From DATLXU01 sp035575515 (GTDB lineage: Bacteria; Acidobacteriota; Blastocatellia; UBA7656): a stretch of 64,000 nucleotides of DNA. The stretch lies in NCBI GenBank assembly GCA_035575515.1, contig DATLXU010000079.1, positions 1-64,000 of the forward strand, written 5' to 3'. Made by a program: the position numbers and the translations under genes. The notes under the pieces were generated by a model that was given only the letters and a program-made list of their open reading frames with translations, was not told where the DNA came from and ran no database searches. This document shows, one piece after another, positions 1-7,268 of the stretch. The stretch's first letter is position 1; every line of letters starts with the position of its first letter.

Positions 1-90
1 GGCGCGGCCATCTTGCGCCCCGGCGCTGATTGGCTGCGACTGATCGCCCGGCTTGAGGACTGGTATAGGCGCAGTGTTGGGCTGTGCCAT
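1..90 (-). CDS. 5' end of a minus-strand gene running off the left edge, product unknown
   Basis: An ATG at 90 preceded by a weak GGTGATGA ribosome-binding-like stretch opens a frame of 30 codons that stays open to base 1. The peptide starts MAQPNTAPIPVLKPG and is rich in Pro, Gln and Ala, as is common at disordered N-termini. Too little is visible to name a family. The call rests on the start context and the open frame only; a chance ORF is possible. Confidence 0.35.
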   Translation of the reverse strand, partial: MAQPNTAPIPVLKPGDQSQPISAGAQDGRA

Positions 91-137
91 TCATCACCAC
101 TGGCTGTGGCGTGGGCTAAAGAAAAATGATTTTTTAG

Positions 138-167
138 TTGACAAAAAATTGGGGGGGGGGGTAATAT
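138..167 (+). promoter_or_regulatory. Sigma-70 type promoter with an 11-G homopolymer in the spacer
   Basis: A perfect -35 box TTGACA lies at 138-143 and a -10 box TAATAT at 162-167. The 18-base spacer is AAAAATT followed by eleven G. Loss of one G would give the optimal 17-base spacing. This is the architecture of slipped-strand phase-variable promoters. The first convincing downstream gene on this strand starts at 453. Confidence 0.55.
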
Positions 168-394
168 ATATCGCGTTTCAGATTGGGGGCAGAGCAGGCA
201 AAGGCGGGAACTCGTTCGGAGTTCTTCAGATGGATCGCCGGTTTTTTGGCTTGCGCGTTGAGAAGTAGGGTTTGAGCCATTGTTCAGCGAAGAAGGTTTT
301 GCGTTCCTCACGTTAATCAAAGACGAAATGAAACTAGCGGGCAATTAATGCGTTCATAATTGTCCGAAGGTAATAACAGGCAAGCCGGGCCCGT
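168..394 (+). other. Long untranslated stretch between the G-tract promoter and the leader repeat
   Basis: No convincing gene is visible here. Short frames exist but lack ribosome-binding sites and recognisable sequence. If the promoter at 138-167 serves the gene at 453, this is the first part of a 5' leader of about 280 bases. Confidence 0.4.
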
Positions 395-446
395 ACTTGG
401 CAGGTCGAAGTCTGTCTTGTCTTCAACACAACAGCTACGAAAGGAG
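395..446 (+). repeat. 52-bp leader repeat, copy 1, ending in a Shine-Dalgarno sequence
   Basis: The block begins ACTTGGCAGGTCGAAGTC and ends CGAAAGGAG, which is the ribosome-binding site of the gene at 453. A second copy lies at 2931-2981: the first 25 bases are identical, and the rest differs by a few substitutions and one indel. Its left flank (CAGGCAAG at 378-385) only partly pairs with TCTGTCTTG, so the hairpin of copy 2 is not fully conserved here. Confidence 0.7.
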
Positions 447-452
447 CTTGAA

Positions 453-1229
453 ATGAAAAGCAGAAAGGTTCGATTTGCGTCTCTATTTACAGGTATGGCG
501 TTTCTTCTGACAGCATTTGCTCCATTCGGAACGCAGCACGCGATGCTGCCGCCCGACCCTGAAGGTGAGTCCACAGTCGCATACACGATGATAAACACTA
601 GCGGCGATCCGTCAGGAGTAGTTTCTGCCGCCTATGTTCTGGATGATACATCCGTGGTTTTCAATGTAGAACTCACCTTTACTACGGATCAGACAGCAAC
701 GTACAGAATAGACGGCAACCTTGACACTAATACCTATACGATCACTACACTCAGTTCCAGCACAATAACTCCTACAGACCTTCCGCCAATCTACGGAGCA
801 TCAATAGCAGTTTACACTGTAAAGAACGAGAGTGGAAAAATACAAAACGGCACTATAGATGTCCTGAGATGGCGAAGAACTGGGAGTGCAGTTGGCTGGG
901 TTTGTTACAGGGATGGTTTCGAGACGTACCCAACCTCTGTCACAGGAGGGCTGACTTGGCAGATACTAAGAGGGGCGGAAGATCCGCCGTACACAACCAA
1001 CCCGTACAACACTGACGTTTACAATGACGCATGGGGCAAGTACAAGAACTATGACTTCGGGGACCCAAATCTGTCTACGGTTGCTGTTCACTACATCAAG
1101 TTAGGACATAAAAATAGCGACCCTGACAACGTTCCTACAGGCGCAATCTCCGTAAAGTTAAAGAATGAAGGGAAGCGCGACTTCCACTTTGAGTACGAAA
1201 CAAACAAGCATCTTTGCGCTGTTCCGTAA
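453..1229 (+). CDS. Secreted protein of unknown function
   Basis: The predicted product is 258 aa. The ATG at 453 is chosen because AAAGGAG lies 6-12 bases upstream and a signal peptide follows directly (MKSRKVRFASLF, then a hydrophobic stretch to about residue 24). A longer frame from 360 would translate the leader repeat. The mature part is rich in Thr, Tyr and Asp, which suggests a beta-rich extracellular protein; no catalytic motif is recognised. Base composition is clearly more AT-rich than the genes after 3 kb, with many A/T-ending codons, consistent with horizontal acquisition. It is followed by a strong hairpin terminator and a second secreted gene. Confidence 0.75.
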   Translation: MKSRKVRFASLFTGMAFLLTAFAPFGTQHAMLPPDPEGESTVAYTMINTSGDPSGVVSAAYVLDDTSVVFNVELTFTTDQTATYRIDGNLDTNTYTITTLSSSTITPTDLPPIYGASIAVYTVKNESGKIQNGTIDVLRWRRTGSAVGWVCYRDGFETYPTSVTGGLTWQILRGAEDPPYTTNPYNTDVYNDAWGKYKNYDFGDPNLSTVAVHYIKLGHKNSDPDNVPTGAISVKLKNEGKRDFHFEYETNKHLCAVP

Positions 1230-1239
1230 GCCATAACAG

Positions 1240-1278
1240 CCGTCGCGCCAAAGCTAAAGGTCTTGGCGCGACGGTTTT
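1240..1278 (+). terminator. Rho-independent terminator after the first secreted-protein gene
   Basis: A 12-bp perfect stem, CCGTCGCGCCAA at 1240-1251 with TTGGCGCGACGG at 1263-1274, closes an 11-base loop and is followed by TTTT. It starts 10 bases after the stop codon at 1229. Confidence 0.8.
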
Positions 1279-1309
1279 CACTCGACTCGGTTTGTTTGGA
1301 GGTTAGATT

Positions 1310-2875
1310 ATGTCTTTCTACAAAAGTGTAATAATCAATGCTCTTTGGTCGGCAGCCGTGTTGTTGTCAGCAATGGCAACCGTACTAGCAGGCCAACGCG
1401 AAATCCGCTTCCCCATAACCGATGGCGCTATCATCGCATCTCCCGATGAAATCGGGTTCCTTTATGATAGAGAAATCGGATTTGCTTATGGCTTCGAGCT
1501 TTCGCCCAATCAATTGCCTAATAGGTTATATTCGTTCTCTGTAGCTGAGAGTAAAGTGCTTGAGGAGTTCAATCTATCTGCCGAGTTTGGGTCGGGAATA
1601 GCGCATTTGAAATTCAACGCCCATGCTGATACGGGACTCATAGCAATTGCTTCTTTTGTTGCAGGCCGCCAGAAACTGCTTGTACTGAAGTTAGATGGAT
1701 CAGGGCATTTCTCTAAGTTATGGGCCATCGCCTTTCCTACTTCTGCTGGCGGATTCCCTTCGGCAATTTTCAACGAAGACGGAACGAAGATTTACGCATT
1801 CTACAAAGATGCGAAGCCAAGACTCGCCATGATTAATGCCGAAGATGGAACCATACTTGCCGCAACCGATTTGCCAACCGATTTTCCTGACACGACTGTC
1901 GAAGCGTTGCTGCTGTTTGACAGAACAGCTAAACGACCTATTGTGATGACCGACGACGACGTGCACATATTTGCGCCTGAGTCCGAGGGATTCCGAATCG
2001 AATGGAGCAGCCCCACCCCTGTGGGAACTCTTGCGGGAAACGGTATTACCATTAGCGAAGATGGGCGATTCCTGTTTGGATACACCGGCTCTGCGGTACA
2101 TATCGATCCACCCTTAAGCACGAATAACTTTCTGGCTCTTGACCTCAAGACCAAAGAGTTTCATCAGATCCTTCTTAAGAGCAAGCTGGCGCCATCTAGC
2201 AGCGCGGTGGCTTTCCATCTGCCTTCGGGCAGTATATTCGTGCCTTATTCAGGTAAAATCAAAATCAAAAAAAGCGGATTTGAGTTTGTTGGCAAAGGGA
2301 GCAACAAGCTCGACATCCTGCAGCTAGGCGCGGATGGTCAGATCACGCAGGTGACTCAATTAATCTTCCCTGCAGGCGGTGCTGATAGCAATCTCGCTAA
2401 CTTCATAAGCCCCCATAACAACATCGCGCTTTCCGAAACAGGCGCGATTGGCTTCATATCCTCGCTCACTCTCAAGCGCATTTTTGCCTTTGACACGATG
2501 ACCGGCGAGGTCGTTAACGAAATACCTGTGCCGGATGCTCCAACATTTATCTACCGACCGGAAGGGCACGACTTGATTGTTTACGCCAACGGGACAAATA
2601 AGCTTGTGGTTCTTGATATAGACCCCAAGCCTGTCATCAGCGAAATCAAAGTGAGCAAAAAGCGCACAATGATTCGTGGCGCGAATTTCCTCTCAGGCGC
2701 TCGCGTCGAGGTCAACGGCGAAGACTTAGGCATTGCAGACCGCAACCACGATAATCCCGGTCACGAAATCACGATCAATCGAGGCAAGAAAGATTTCCCT
2801 GCGGGGCAGGATGTTACTATCGTCATCACGAACCGCGACGGGCTTAGCTCAAAGCCGTTCACGTTCAGGCGATGA
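1310..2875 (+). CDS. Secreted beta-propeller protein with C-terminal IPT/TIG-like domain
   Basis: 521 aa. The start at 1310 follows TTTGGAGG. Residues 1-28 form a signal peptide (hydrophobic run ALWSAAVLLSAMATVLAG). Residues about 40-435 hold repeating strands with DG and DLKT turns typical of YVTN/WD-like propellers (for example LLVLKLDGSG, FAFDTMTGEVV). Residues about 440-521 (PVISEIKVSKKRTMIRGANF onward) resemble the IPT/TIG immunoglobulin-like fold found at the end of secreted acidobacterial proteins, including the protease at 9-10.7 kb here. It is probably a cell-surface or secreted binding protein. The specific ligand is unknown. Confidence 0.7.
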   Translation: MSFYKSVIINALWSAAVLLSAMATVLAGQREIRFPITDGAIIASPDEIGFLYDREIGFAYGFELSPNQLPNRLYSFSVAESKVLEEFNLSAEFGSGIAHLKFNAHADTGLIAIASFVAGRQKLLVLKLDGSGHFSKLWAIAFPTSAGGFPSAIFNEDGTKIYAFYKDAKPRLAMINAEDGTILAATDLPTDFPDTTVEALLLFDRTAKRPIVMTDDDVHIFAPESEGFRIEWSSPTPVGTLAGNGITISEDGRFLFGYTGSAVHIDPPLSTNNFLALDLKTKEFHQILLKSKLAPSSSAVAFHLPSGSIFVPYSGKIKIKKSGFEFVGKGSNKLDILQLGADGQITQVTQLIFPAGGADSNLANFISPHNNIALSETGAIGFISSLTLKRIFAFDTMTGEVVNEIPVPDAPTFIYRPEGHDLIVYANGTNKLVVLDIDPKPVISEIKVSKKRTMIRGANFLSGARVEVNGEDLGIADRNHDNPGHEITINRGKKDFPAGQDVTIVITNRDGLSSKPFTFRR

Positions 2876-2911
2876 GGTTTAACCGATGCGGCATTCGCTC
2901 GCATAAAACAA

Positions 2912-2981
2912 GAGGCAAGACAGATCCGCAACTTGGCAGGTCGAAGTCTGTCTTGCCTCAACACAACAACTCCGAAAGGAG
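2912..2981 (+). repeat. Leader repeat copy 2 with a 13-bp perfect hairpin and an orphan Shine-Dalgarno
   Basis: GAGGCAAGACAGA at 2912-2924 pairs perfectly with TCTGTCTTGCCTC at 2947-2959 around a 22-base loop. The repeat shared with 395-446 runs from 2931 to 2981 and ends in GAAAGGAG, but no plausible coding frame follows: the next gene (3025-4122) is convergent. The copy therefore looks like a leader that has lost its gene, or the distal end of a mobile cassette. There is no T-tract, so a simple terminator is less likely. Confidence 0.65.
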
Positions 2982-3024
2982 TGTGTCGCTACAATCTTAC
3001 GACAATCTGCGAACGCAACGCAAC

Positions 3025-4122
3025 TTATTGCTCGTTTTCTTTCTTCTGTGTCCCGCGCCGGATTTCCCGCTCGATCTTGAAGCGCATGTCGCGCGGCATC
3101 ACTTCATCAATCTTGTAATCCGACGGCACTTCAAAAAGCGTGCGCGCAGGCTCGCTCCGATTTATATTCGTCAACCTGAATGTCGTTTCGCCAAATCGCG
3201 GGTCGCTGTGGCGGCTCATTACGACCGTTTGCAATTCGGGCGAGTACCACGACTCGCTCACGATATTGATCGGCTGCTCGTTGCCTATCTCGCCCGCAGG
3301 TATCGTAATAGTCGAGCGCGTGCCTTCGGCCTCTACGCCTTCAATCACCTGCTTGCCTAAAGACTCAGTCTTCGGCTCATGTCGCGGCATTTGATGATCG
3401 AACGTCCTGACCATAATGCCCTCGCCCGGCGCGGGAGGCATCGGCGGCACGGGCGGAACAGGCGCGACTGCAGCGACGGCAGGCGCTGGCGGCGGAGGCG
3501 GCGCTGGCTCATCAAACTCGCCTTGTTGCGCTCTCGCAGATCGCGGCGCTCTCACGGCTCGCGGCGCGCCGGGCGGCGCGGACGGAGCTTCCGGGTGAAG
3601 GTACATGAAATGTATGTCCATCTTACGCGCGGTCTTGTCGCGCTCATTGAGAATGTAGTTCGCGCCTGCTACAGGATCGTTGATGAAAATCATCCGTTCC
3701 GATTCGCCCGTCACAGGAAATGGGCCGACTGCGCTTATGGTCTGCTCGCGCCGCGTGCGACCTTCGCTGTCGCGATAGACCGCAGCCGTGTTCTTGCGAA
3801 CTATGCGATTGCCGTCGGCAAGCGTCTGCACGGTTTCAGTTGTAGCCTGCGCCGAATAAGGCGCGCCCTTGACAACTTTTCCATTGAAGCTCATCTCGAT
3901 TGATGAGAAGACGAAGGCGTCGCCTCCGCTTCTGGGAGCAATCATTACTTCCGCTGGCGGCGCAGGACCGTCTTGATCAGTGACGGTGACGACGACTTGC
4001 CGCTCGACATTGTCACTCTTCGCTTTCTTCTCTTTCTGCGCGGATTGACTGACGGCGCTCGCGCCACTGGCAAGCAGCGCCAGCGCGCAGACTGTGGTTA
4101 ATAGAATCTTTTGTGTTCTCAT
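3025..4122 (-). CDS. Secreted proline-rich protein of unknown function
   Basis: 365 aa. The ATG at 4122 is preferred over one 18 bases upstream because AGAGAGG sits just in front and the signal peptide (MRTQKILLTTVCALALLASGASA) starts there. Residues 25-175 form a first domain with a GRTRREQT segment. Residues about 185-230 are a Pro/Ala linker with repeated PPVPPMPP-like units. A second domain follows (LGKQVIEGVEAEGTRSTITI onward). The repeated use of VEAEGTRS and SWYSPELQT segments is familiar from uncharacterised acidobacterial exported proteins, but no function is known. It lies downstream of a sigma/anti-sigma pair on the same strand, so it may belong to that regulon. Confidence 0.7.
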   Translation of the reverse strand: MRTQKILLTTVCALALLASGASAVSQSAQKEKKAKSDNVERQVVVTVTDQDGPAPPAEVMIAPRSGGDAFVFSSIEMSFNGKVVKGAPYSAQATTETVQTLADGNRIVRKNTAAVYRDSEGRTRREQTISAVGPFPVTGESERMIFINDPVAGANYILNERDKTARKMDIHFMYLHPEAPSAPPGAPRAVRAPRSARAQQGEFDEPAPPPPPAPAVAAVAPVPPVPPMPPAPGEGIMVRTFDHQMPRHEPKTESLGKQVIEGVEAEGTRSTITIPAGEIGNEQPINIVSESWYSPELQTVVMSRHSDPRFGETTFRLTNINRSEPARTLFEVPSDYKIDEVMPRDMRFKIEREIRRGTQKKENEQ

Positions 4123-4140
4123 AATTTCCTCTCTGATCAA

Positions 4141-4233
4141 AGTTGTCAGTTCCCGGTTATCAGAATGCAGATGGCTTGTAACCGGCTCCAGGAGCCGTTT
4201 TCAAGGCGGCTGCTTTCTGACAACCGACAACTG
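4141..4233. repeat. Gap-filling imperfect inverted repeat, word GTTGTCAG
   Basis: GTTGTCAGTTCCCGGTTATCAG near 4142-4163 pairs imperfectly with CTGACAACCGACAAC at 4217-4231, and a CGGCTC-CAG-GAGCCG hairpin sits between them. It fills nearly all of the gap between the anti-sigma gene and the secreted-protein gene on the minus strand. Confidence 0.5.
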
Positions 4234-4235
4234 CT

Positions 4236-5057
4236 TTAACGCACGAAGCGAATTGCGCGGGCCAGCCCGTCGTTGCCAACGACGACATCGGCTTTGATGC
4301 GCTCGCCTGCGCGCTCCAGATTTATCGGCAGCCCGAACTGTGCGAGCGCCGAGCGCGGCATCTCGACGCGCACGACCTGCCCGCCTTCCATGCGCGTCAG
4401 GTTGCCGCTTTGAATCAACGGAATGAAATCGGTCGCTATCTCGGCGGTGACCGGCATTGCGTCTTTGTCTTTGCTCAGAGCGTCGTCCTTGTTTTGAGGA
4501 TTGAGTTGAGCCGTCGCCTTGGCGGTTTCGTTCTTGCGCCGGTTGACGCGCTGCGTTTGCTTCAGCGCTGCCTGATTGCCAGTTGCGTTTGCAGTCATTT
4601 GCTTATCGCCCGACAAGGAATTCTCAGGCGTAGGCTCAGTTGATTGATTGCCTATCTGCGGTTGAGATTGCGGCGCGACTCCTTCTTTCGCCCGCGCGGG
4701 CGGCGATTGCTTCTCGACGCGAAGCATGACAAGCGCGACCACGACAATAATCAATGCGATTGATGCCGCAACCGCCCATCGCAGCCAGCCGCCTGCTCGC
4801 GTCGTCACTGCTGCTTCTGCCTGTCGCCGCCTGAATGCTGCGACGAGCGCAGCCTCGACGCTCGGCGCAGCCTGCTCAGATTCCATCTTTGCAGCCAATC
4901 TCTTCAGCCCTGCGGTGAGCATCATCTCATCCGCGAGCCGCGCGCTGCAACGCTCGCACTCTTTTGCGTGAGCGTGCGCGCTCGCCTTTGCCTCCGCGTC
5001 CATAATCTGATCGCGCGCAAGGTCGTTGATTATTGATTCAAAACTATGACAGTTCAT
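4236..5057 (-). CDS. Zinc-finger anti-sigma factor, single-pass membrane protein
   Basis: 273 aa from the ATG at 5057, whose ATGA overlaps the stop of the sigma-factor gene; GAGG lies 8 bases upstream. Cys3 and H30-x3-C34-x2-C37 form the zf-HC2 anti-sigma zinc-binding pattern. A transmembrane segment (WAVAASIALIIVVVALVM) spans about 94-112, followed by a long periplasmic part rich in Gln, Asn and Thr and an ordered C-terminal segment. The protein is inferred to hold the adjacent ECF sigma factor at the membrane until an envelope signal releases it. Confidence 0.85.
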   Translation of the reverse strand: MNCHSFESIINDLARDQIMDAEAKASAHAHAKECERCSARLADEMMLTAGLKRLAAKMESEQAAPSVEAALVAAFRRRQAEAAVTTRAGGWLRWAVAASIALIIVVVALVMLRVEKQSPPARAKEGVAPQSQPQIGNQSTEPTPENSLSGDKQMTANATGNQAALKQTQRVNRRKNETAKATAQLNPQNKDDALSKDKDAMPVTAEIATDFIPLIQSGNLTRMEGGQVVRVEMPRSALAQFGLPINLERAGERIKADVVVGNDGLARAIRFVR

Positions 5058-5743
5058 GCGAAACACCTCGCAGGGCTTATTGCCTGTGAAGCCCTGTCTT
5101 CATTTGTCGCGCGCAATTTTTCCACGAGCAGCGCGCGCGCACGGTGCAGCCGCGACCGGACAGTTCCAACCGCGCAGCCAATCGCCGCAGCCGCATCCGC
5201 ATAGCTCAATTCATTCAGCTCGCACAGCACAATCACCTCGCGGTAATGCGCGGGCAGCGCAAGCACCGCGTTGCGAACCGTCTCGACCATCTCGCCGCGC
5301 GTCAGATCGCCGAGCGGGTCGCCCGGCGCGATAAGATTCGTCGCGAGCGCATCCGCTTCTTCCGTCGCTTCGGTCATAGGAACATAGACGCGCTCGCGCT
5401 CGAATCGTCGCAGCACAAGGTTGCGCGCAATCCCGTAAAGGTACGCGGCGACGCTCCCGCGCGCGGGGTCGAACCTGCCAGCATCGCGCATTAGGATCAT
5501 AAAGACCTCTTGCGTGATGTCTTCGGCTATGGCGCGCGAGCCGCTCATCTGAAGAGCAAAGCGATAGACGCCAGACTGTCGCCTGCGATAAAGCTCTGTG
5601 AATGCGGCCTCGTCGCCATTTCCGATGAGCCGCAGCAGGTCGCCGTCACTGGGGGTTGCGGGCAAAATCTTTCCTCCAGTCTCGAAACGCTCAGCTTTTG
5701 CGCTGTCACAAATGATTCGCGCGAGCCGACAGAAAAGTTCCAA
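5054..5743 (-). CDS. ECF-subfamily RNA polymerase sigma factor
   Basis: 229 aa. Region 2 is at about 42-108 (DEAAFTELYRRRQSGVYRFA, then ITQEVFMILMRDAGRFDP) and region 4 at about 165-215 (LPAHYREVIVLCELNELSYA, then VGTVRSRLHRARALL helix-turn-helix). The family usually has about 190 residues, so the first 30 residues may not be translated; the start is uncertain. It is coupled by an ATGA overlap to its likely anti-sigma factor. Genes under its control cannot be told from the sequence. Confidence 0.88.
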   Translation of the reverse strand: MELFCRLARIICDSAKAERFETGGKILPATPSDGDLLRLIGNGDEAAFTELYRRRQSGVYRFALQMSGSRAIAEDITQEVFMILMRDAGRFDPARGSVAAYLYGIARNLVLRRFERERVYVPMTEATEEADALATNLIAPGDPLGDLTRGEMVETVRNAVLALPAHYREVIVLCELNELSYADAAAAIGCAVGTVRSRLHRARALLVEKLRATNEDRASQAISPARCFA

Positions 5744-5790
5744 AACTTATGAGCCTCTTACAACCGACGCCTTCTCGATTGAACGCGATT

Positions 5791-7062
5791 TCAGCGGCGA
5801 CACACCGCTCGCCCGCGTTTGATTACGATCTCCGCATGGTTGATCCCGAACAGGTAAGGTATCTGGCGATAGTCAGCGCAATCGAAGATGACAACATCAG
5901 CCTGCTTGCCCGCTTCAAGCGACCCAACGAGCGCCCCTCGACCAATGCTGTAAGCAGGATTAATGGTCGCAGCAGTTACGGCTTCAGCCGGAGTCAAACG
6001 CATCTGCGTGCAGGCTATCGAAAGAATCATCTGCATAGAAGGCGTGGGCGAGCTGCCGGGATTGAAGTCCGTCGCAATCGCAATAGCTAGTCCTGCCTCA
6101 ATCATTCGGCGCGCCGGAGCGTAACGCGTAAGACCGAGATTAAAGACCGCGCCCGGCAGCAAGACCGCCATCACGTTTGCTTTGATTAAAGATTCAATTC
6201 CTTCGTCGTCAATCCATTCGAGGTGATCGGCGGTCGCGGCATGAAGCTCTGCGGCAAGGCGCGCGCCGCCGCAAAGCGTCAACTGCTCGGCGTGCAGCCT
6301 CAAGCCTAAGCCAAGCTCTTTCGCGCGCGCGAGCACGTGGCGCGATTCTTCAACAGTAAAGACATGCGACTCGCAGAAAACATCGGCATACTCGGCCAAT
6401 CCTTCAGCCGCGACTCGCGGAAGCATCTCTTCGATGACAAGTCGAATATAGTCTTCGCGCGTTTTTGTTTGGCCCGTCGCGCCGCGATACTCGTCGGGGA
6501 TTTCGTGCGCGCCCAGAAAAGTCGGCACAAGCTCAAGCGGCATCTCCTCGTTTAGTCTTTTAATCACGCGGAGTATCTTCAATTCGTCTTCGAGCGAAAG
6601 CCCGTAGCCGCTCTTCGCTTCAACGGTCGTCGTGCCGTGTTCGAGCAGCCATCTCGCGCGCGGCACTGCCATCTCGAACAATTCTTCTTCCGAAGCGGCG
6701 CGAGTCTTTCTAACAGTCGAGCGGATGCCGCCGCCGCGCGCGGCAATTTCATGATAGGTCAAGCCTGCTGCGCGCATCTCGTATTCATCTTCGCGAGTGC
6801 CGGCAAAAACCGGATGCGTGTGCGCGTCAACGAATCCTGGCATGACAACTTTGCCGCGCGCGTCAATGCGCTCGGCGGCGCCTGTCGCCATAGCCTCAAC
6901 CTCAGAACCGGCTCCCAGAGCCGTTATCATGCCATCGCGGGCCAGAAGCGAGCCACCTTCGATGATTGAAAGCTCGCGCATTTCATCGCGCACGCGGGGC
7001 CGCGCCGGCCCGCTCAAGGTGACAAGCTGCGATGCGTTCGTAATCAGAAGTTCATCAGGCAT
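5791..7062 (-). CDS. hutI: Imidazolonepropionase
   Basis: 423 aa, normal for the family. It hydrolyses 4-imidazolone-5-propionate to N-formimino-L-glutamate in histidine degradation. The amidohydrolase metal site is visible as H81-x-H83 (VDAHTHPVFAGTR), H186 (LGAHEIP), H257 (LHAEQ) and D332 (ATDFNPGSSP). No other hut gene lies in the window, so the pathway is dispersed. Transcription is divergent from the HerA-like gene, and a palindromic mobile repeat sits between them. Confidence 0.93.
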   Translation of the reverse strand: MPDELLITNASQLVTLSGPARPRVRDEMRELSIIEGGSLLARDGMITALGAGSEVEAMATGAAERIDARGKVVMPGFVDAHTHPVFAGTREDEYEMRAAGLTYHEIAARGGGIRSTVRKTRAASEEELFEMAVPRARWLLEHGTTTVEAKSGYGLSLEDELKILRVIKRLNEEMPLELVPTFLGAHEIPDEYRGATGQTKTREDYIRLVIEEMLPRVAAEGLAEYADVFCESHVFTVEESRHVLARAKELGLGLRLHAEQLTLCGGARLAAELHAATADHLEWIDDEGIESLIKANVMAVLLPGAVFNLGLTRYAPARRMIEAGLAIAIATDFNPGSSPTPSMQMILSIACTQMRLTPAEAVTAATINPAYSIGRGALVGSLEAGKQADVVIFDCADYRQIPYLFGINHAEIVIKRGRAVCRR

Positions 7063-7071
7063 CGAATATCC

Positions 7072-7182
7072 GTAGGGGCAGGGCTTGTCCCTGCCCGAAT
7101 GGCCGACAGGCCATGACAGCGCAATTTGAAATCATTCATCGCGCTGGCGCGCGATTCTGGCAGGGACAAGCCCTGCCCCTAC
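7072..7182. mobile_element. MITE/REPIN-like palindromic element, copy 1
   Basis: Left end GTAGGGGCAGGGCTTGTCCC and right end GGGACAAGCCCTGCCCCTAC are exact inverted copies; each end can itself fold as GGGCAGGG-CTTGT-CCCTGCCC. Inside are a GGCC-GACA-GGCC hairpin and a CATCGCGC/GCGCGATTC block. The same plan recurs at 18836-18959 and 19789-19938. There is no coding capacity, so it would be mobilised in trans. Confidence 0.8.
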
Positions 7183-7199
7183 ATGGGAAATCCGCGTTG

Positions 7200-7208
7200 T
7201 GTTATAGT
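7200..7208 (+). promoter_or_regulatory. Possible extended -10 promoter for the HerA-like gene
   Basis: TGTTATAGT fits the extended -10 pattern TG-n-TATAAT with one mismatch. No good -35 box is present, which extended -10 promoters do not need. It lies 18 bases past the mobile repeat and 61 bases before the start codon at 7269. Confidence 0.4.
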
Positions 7209-7268
7209 GACCGCCGTGACGACCCCGTCAGGTCGCGTTCAAATCATAAAGTGATAAAGGCAAAGCTA

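Noticed and set aside
53..268. A 71-codon plus-strand frame across the G-tract promoter
   Set aside because: It translates the homopolymer and promoter boxes, has no ribosome-binding site and no protein-like pattern.
2872..3360. A 162-codon plus-strand frame after the second leader repeat
   Set aside because: It runs antisense through the 3' end of the secreted-protein gene and does not use the Shine-Dalgarno of the repeat.
4177..6926. A shared AACCGGCTCC...GAGCCGTT hairpin near 4180 and near 6906 inside hutI
   Set aside because: The second copy is within conserved coding sequence and differs in the loop; short GC-rich palindromes are expected by chance.
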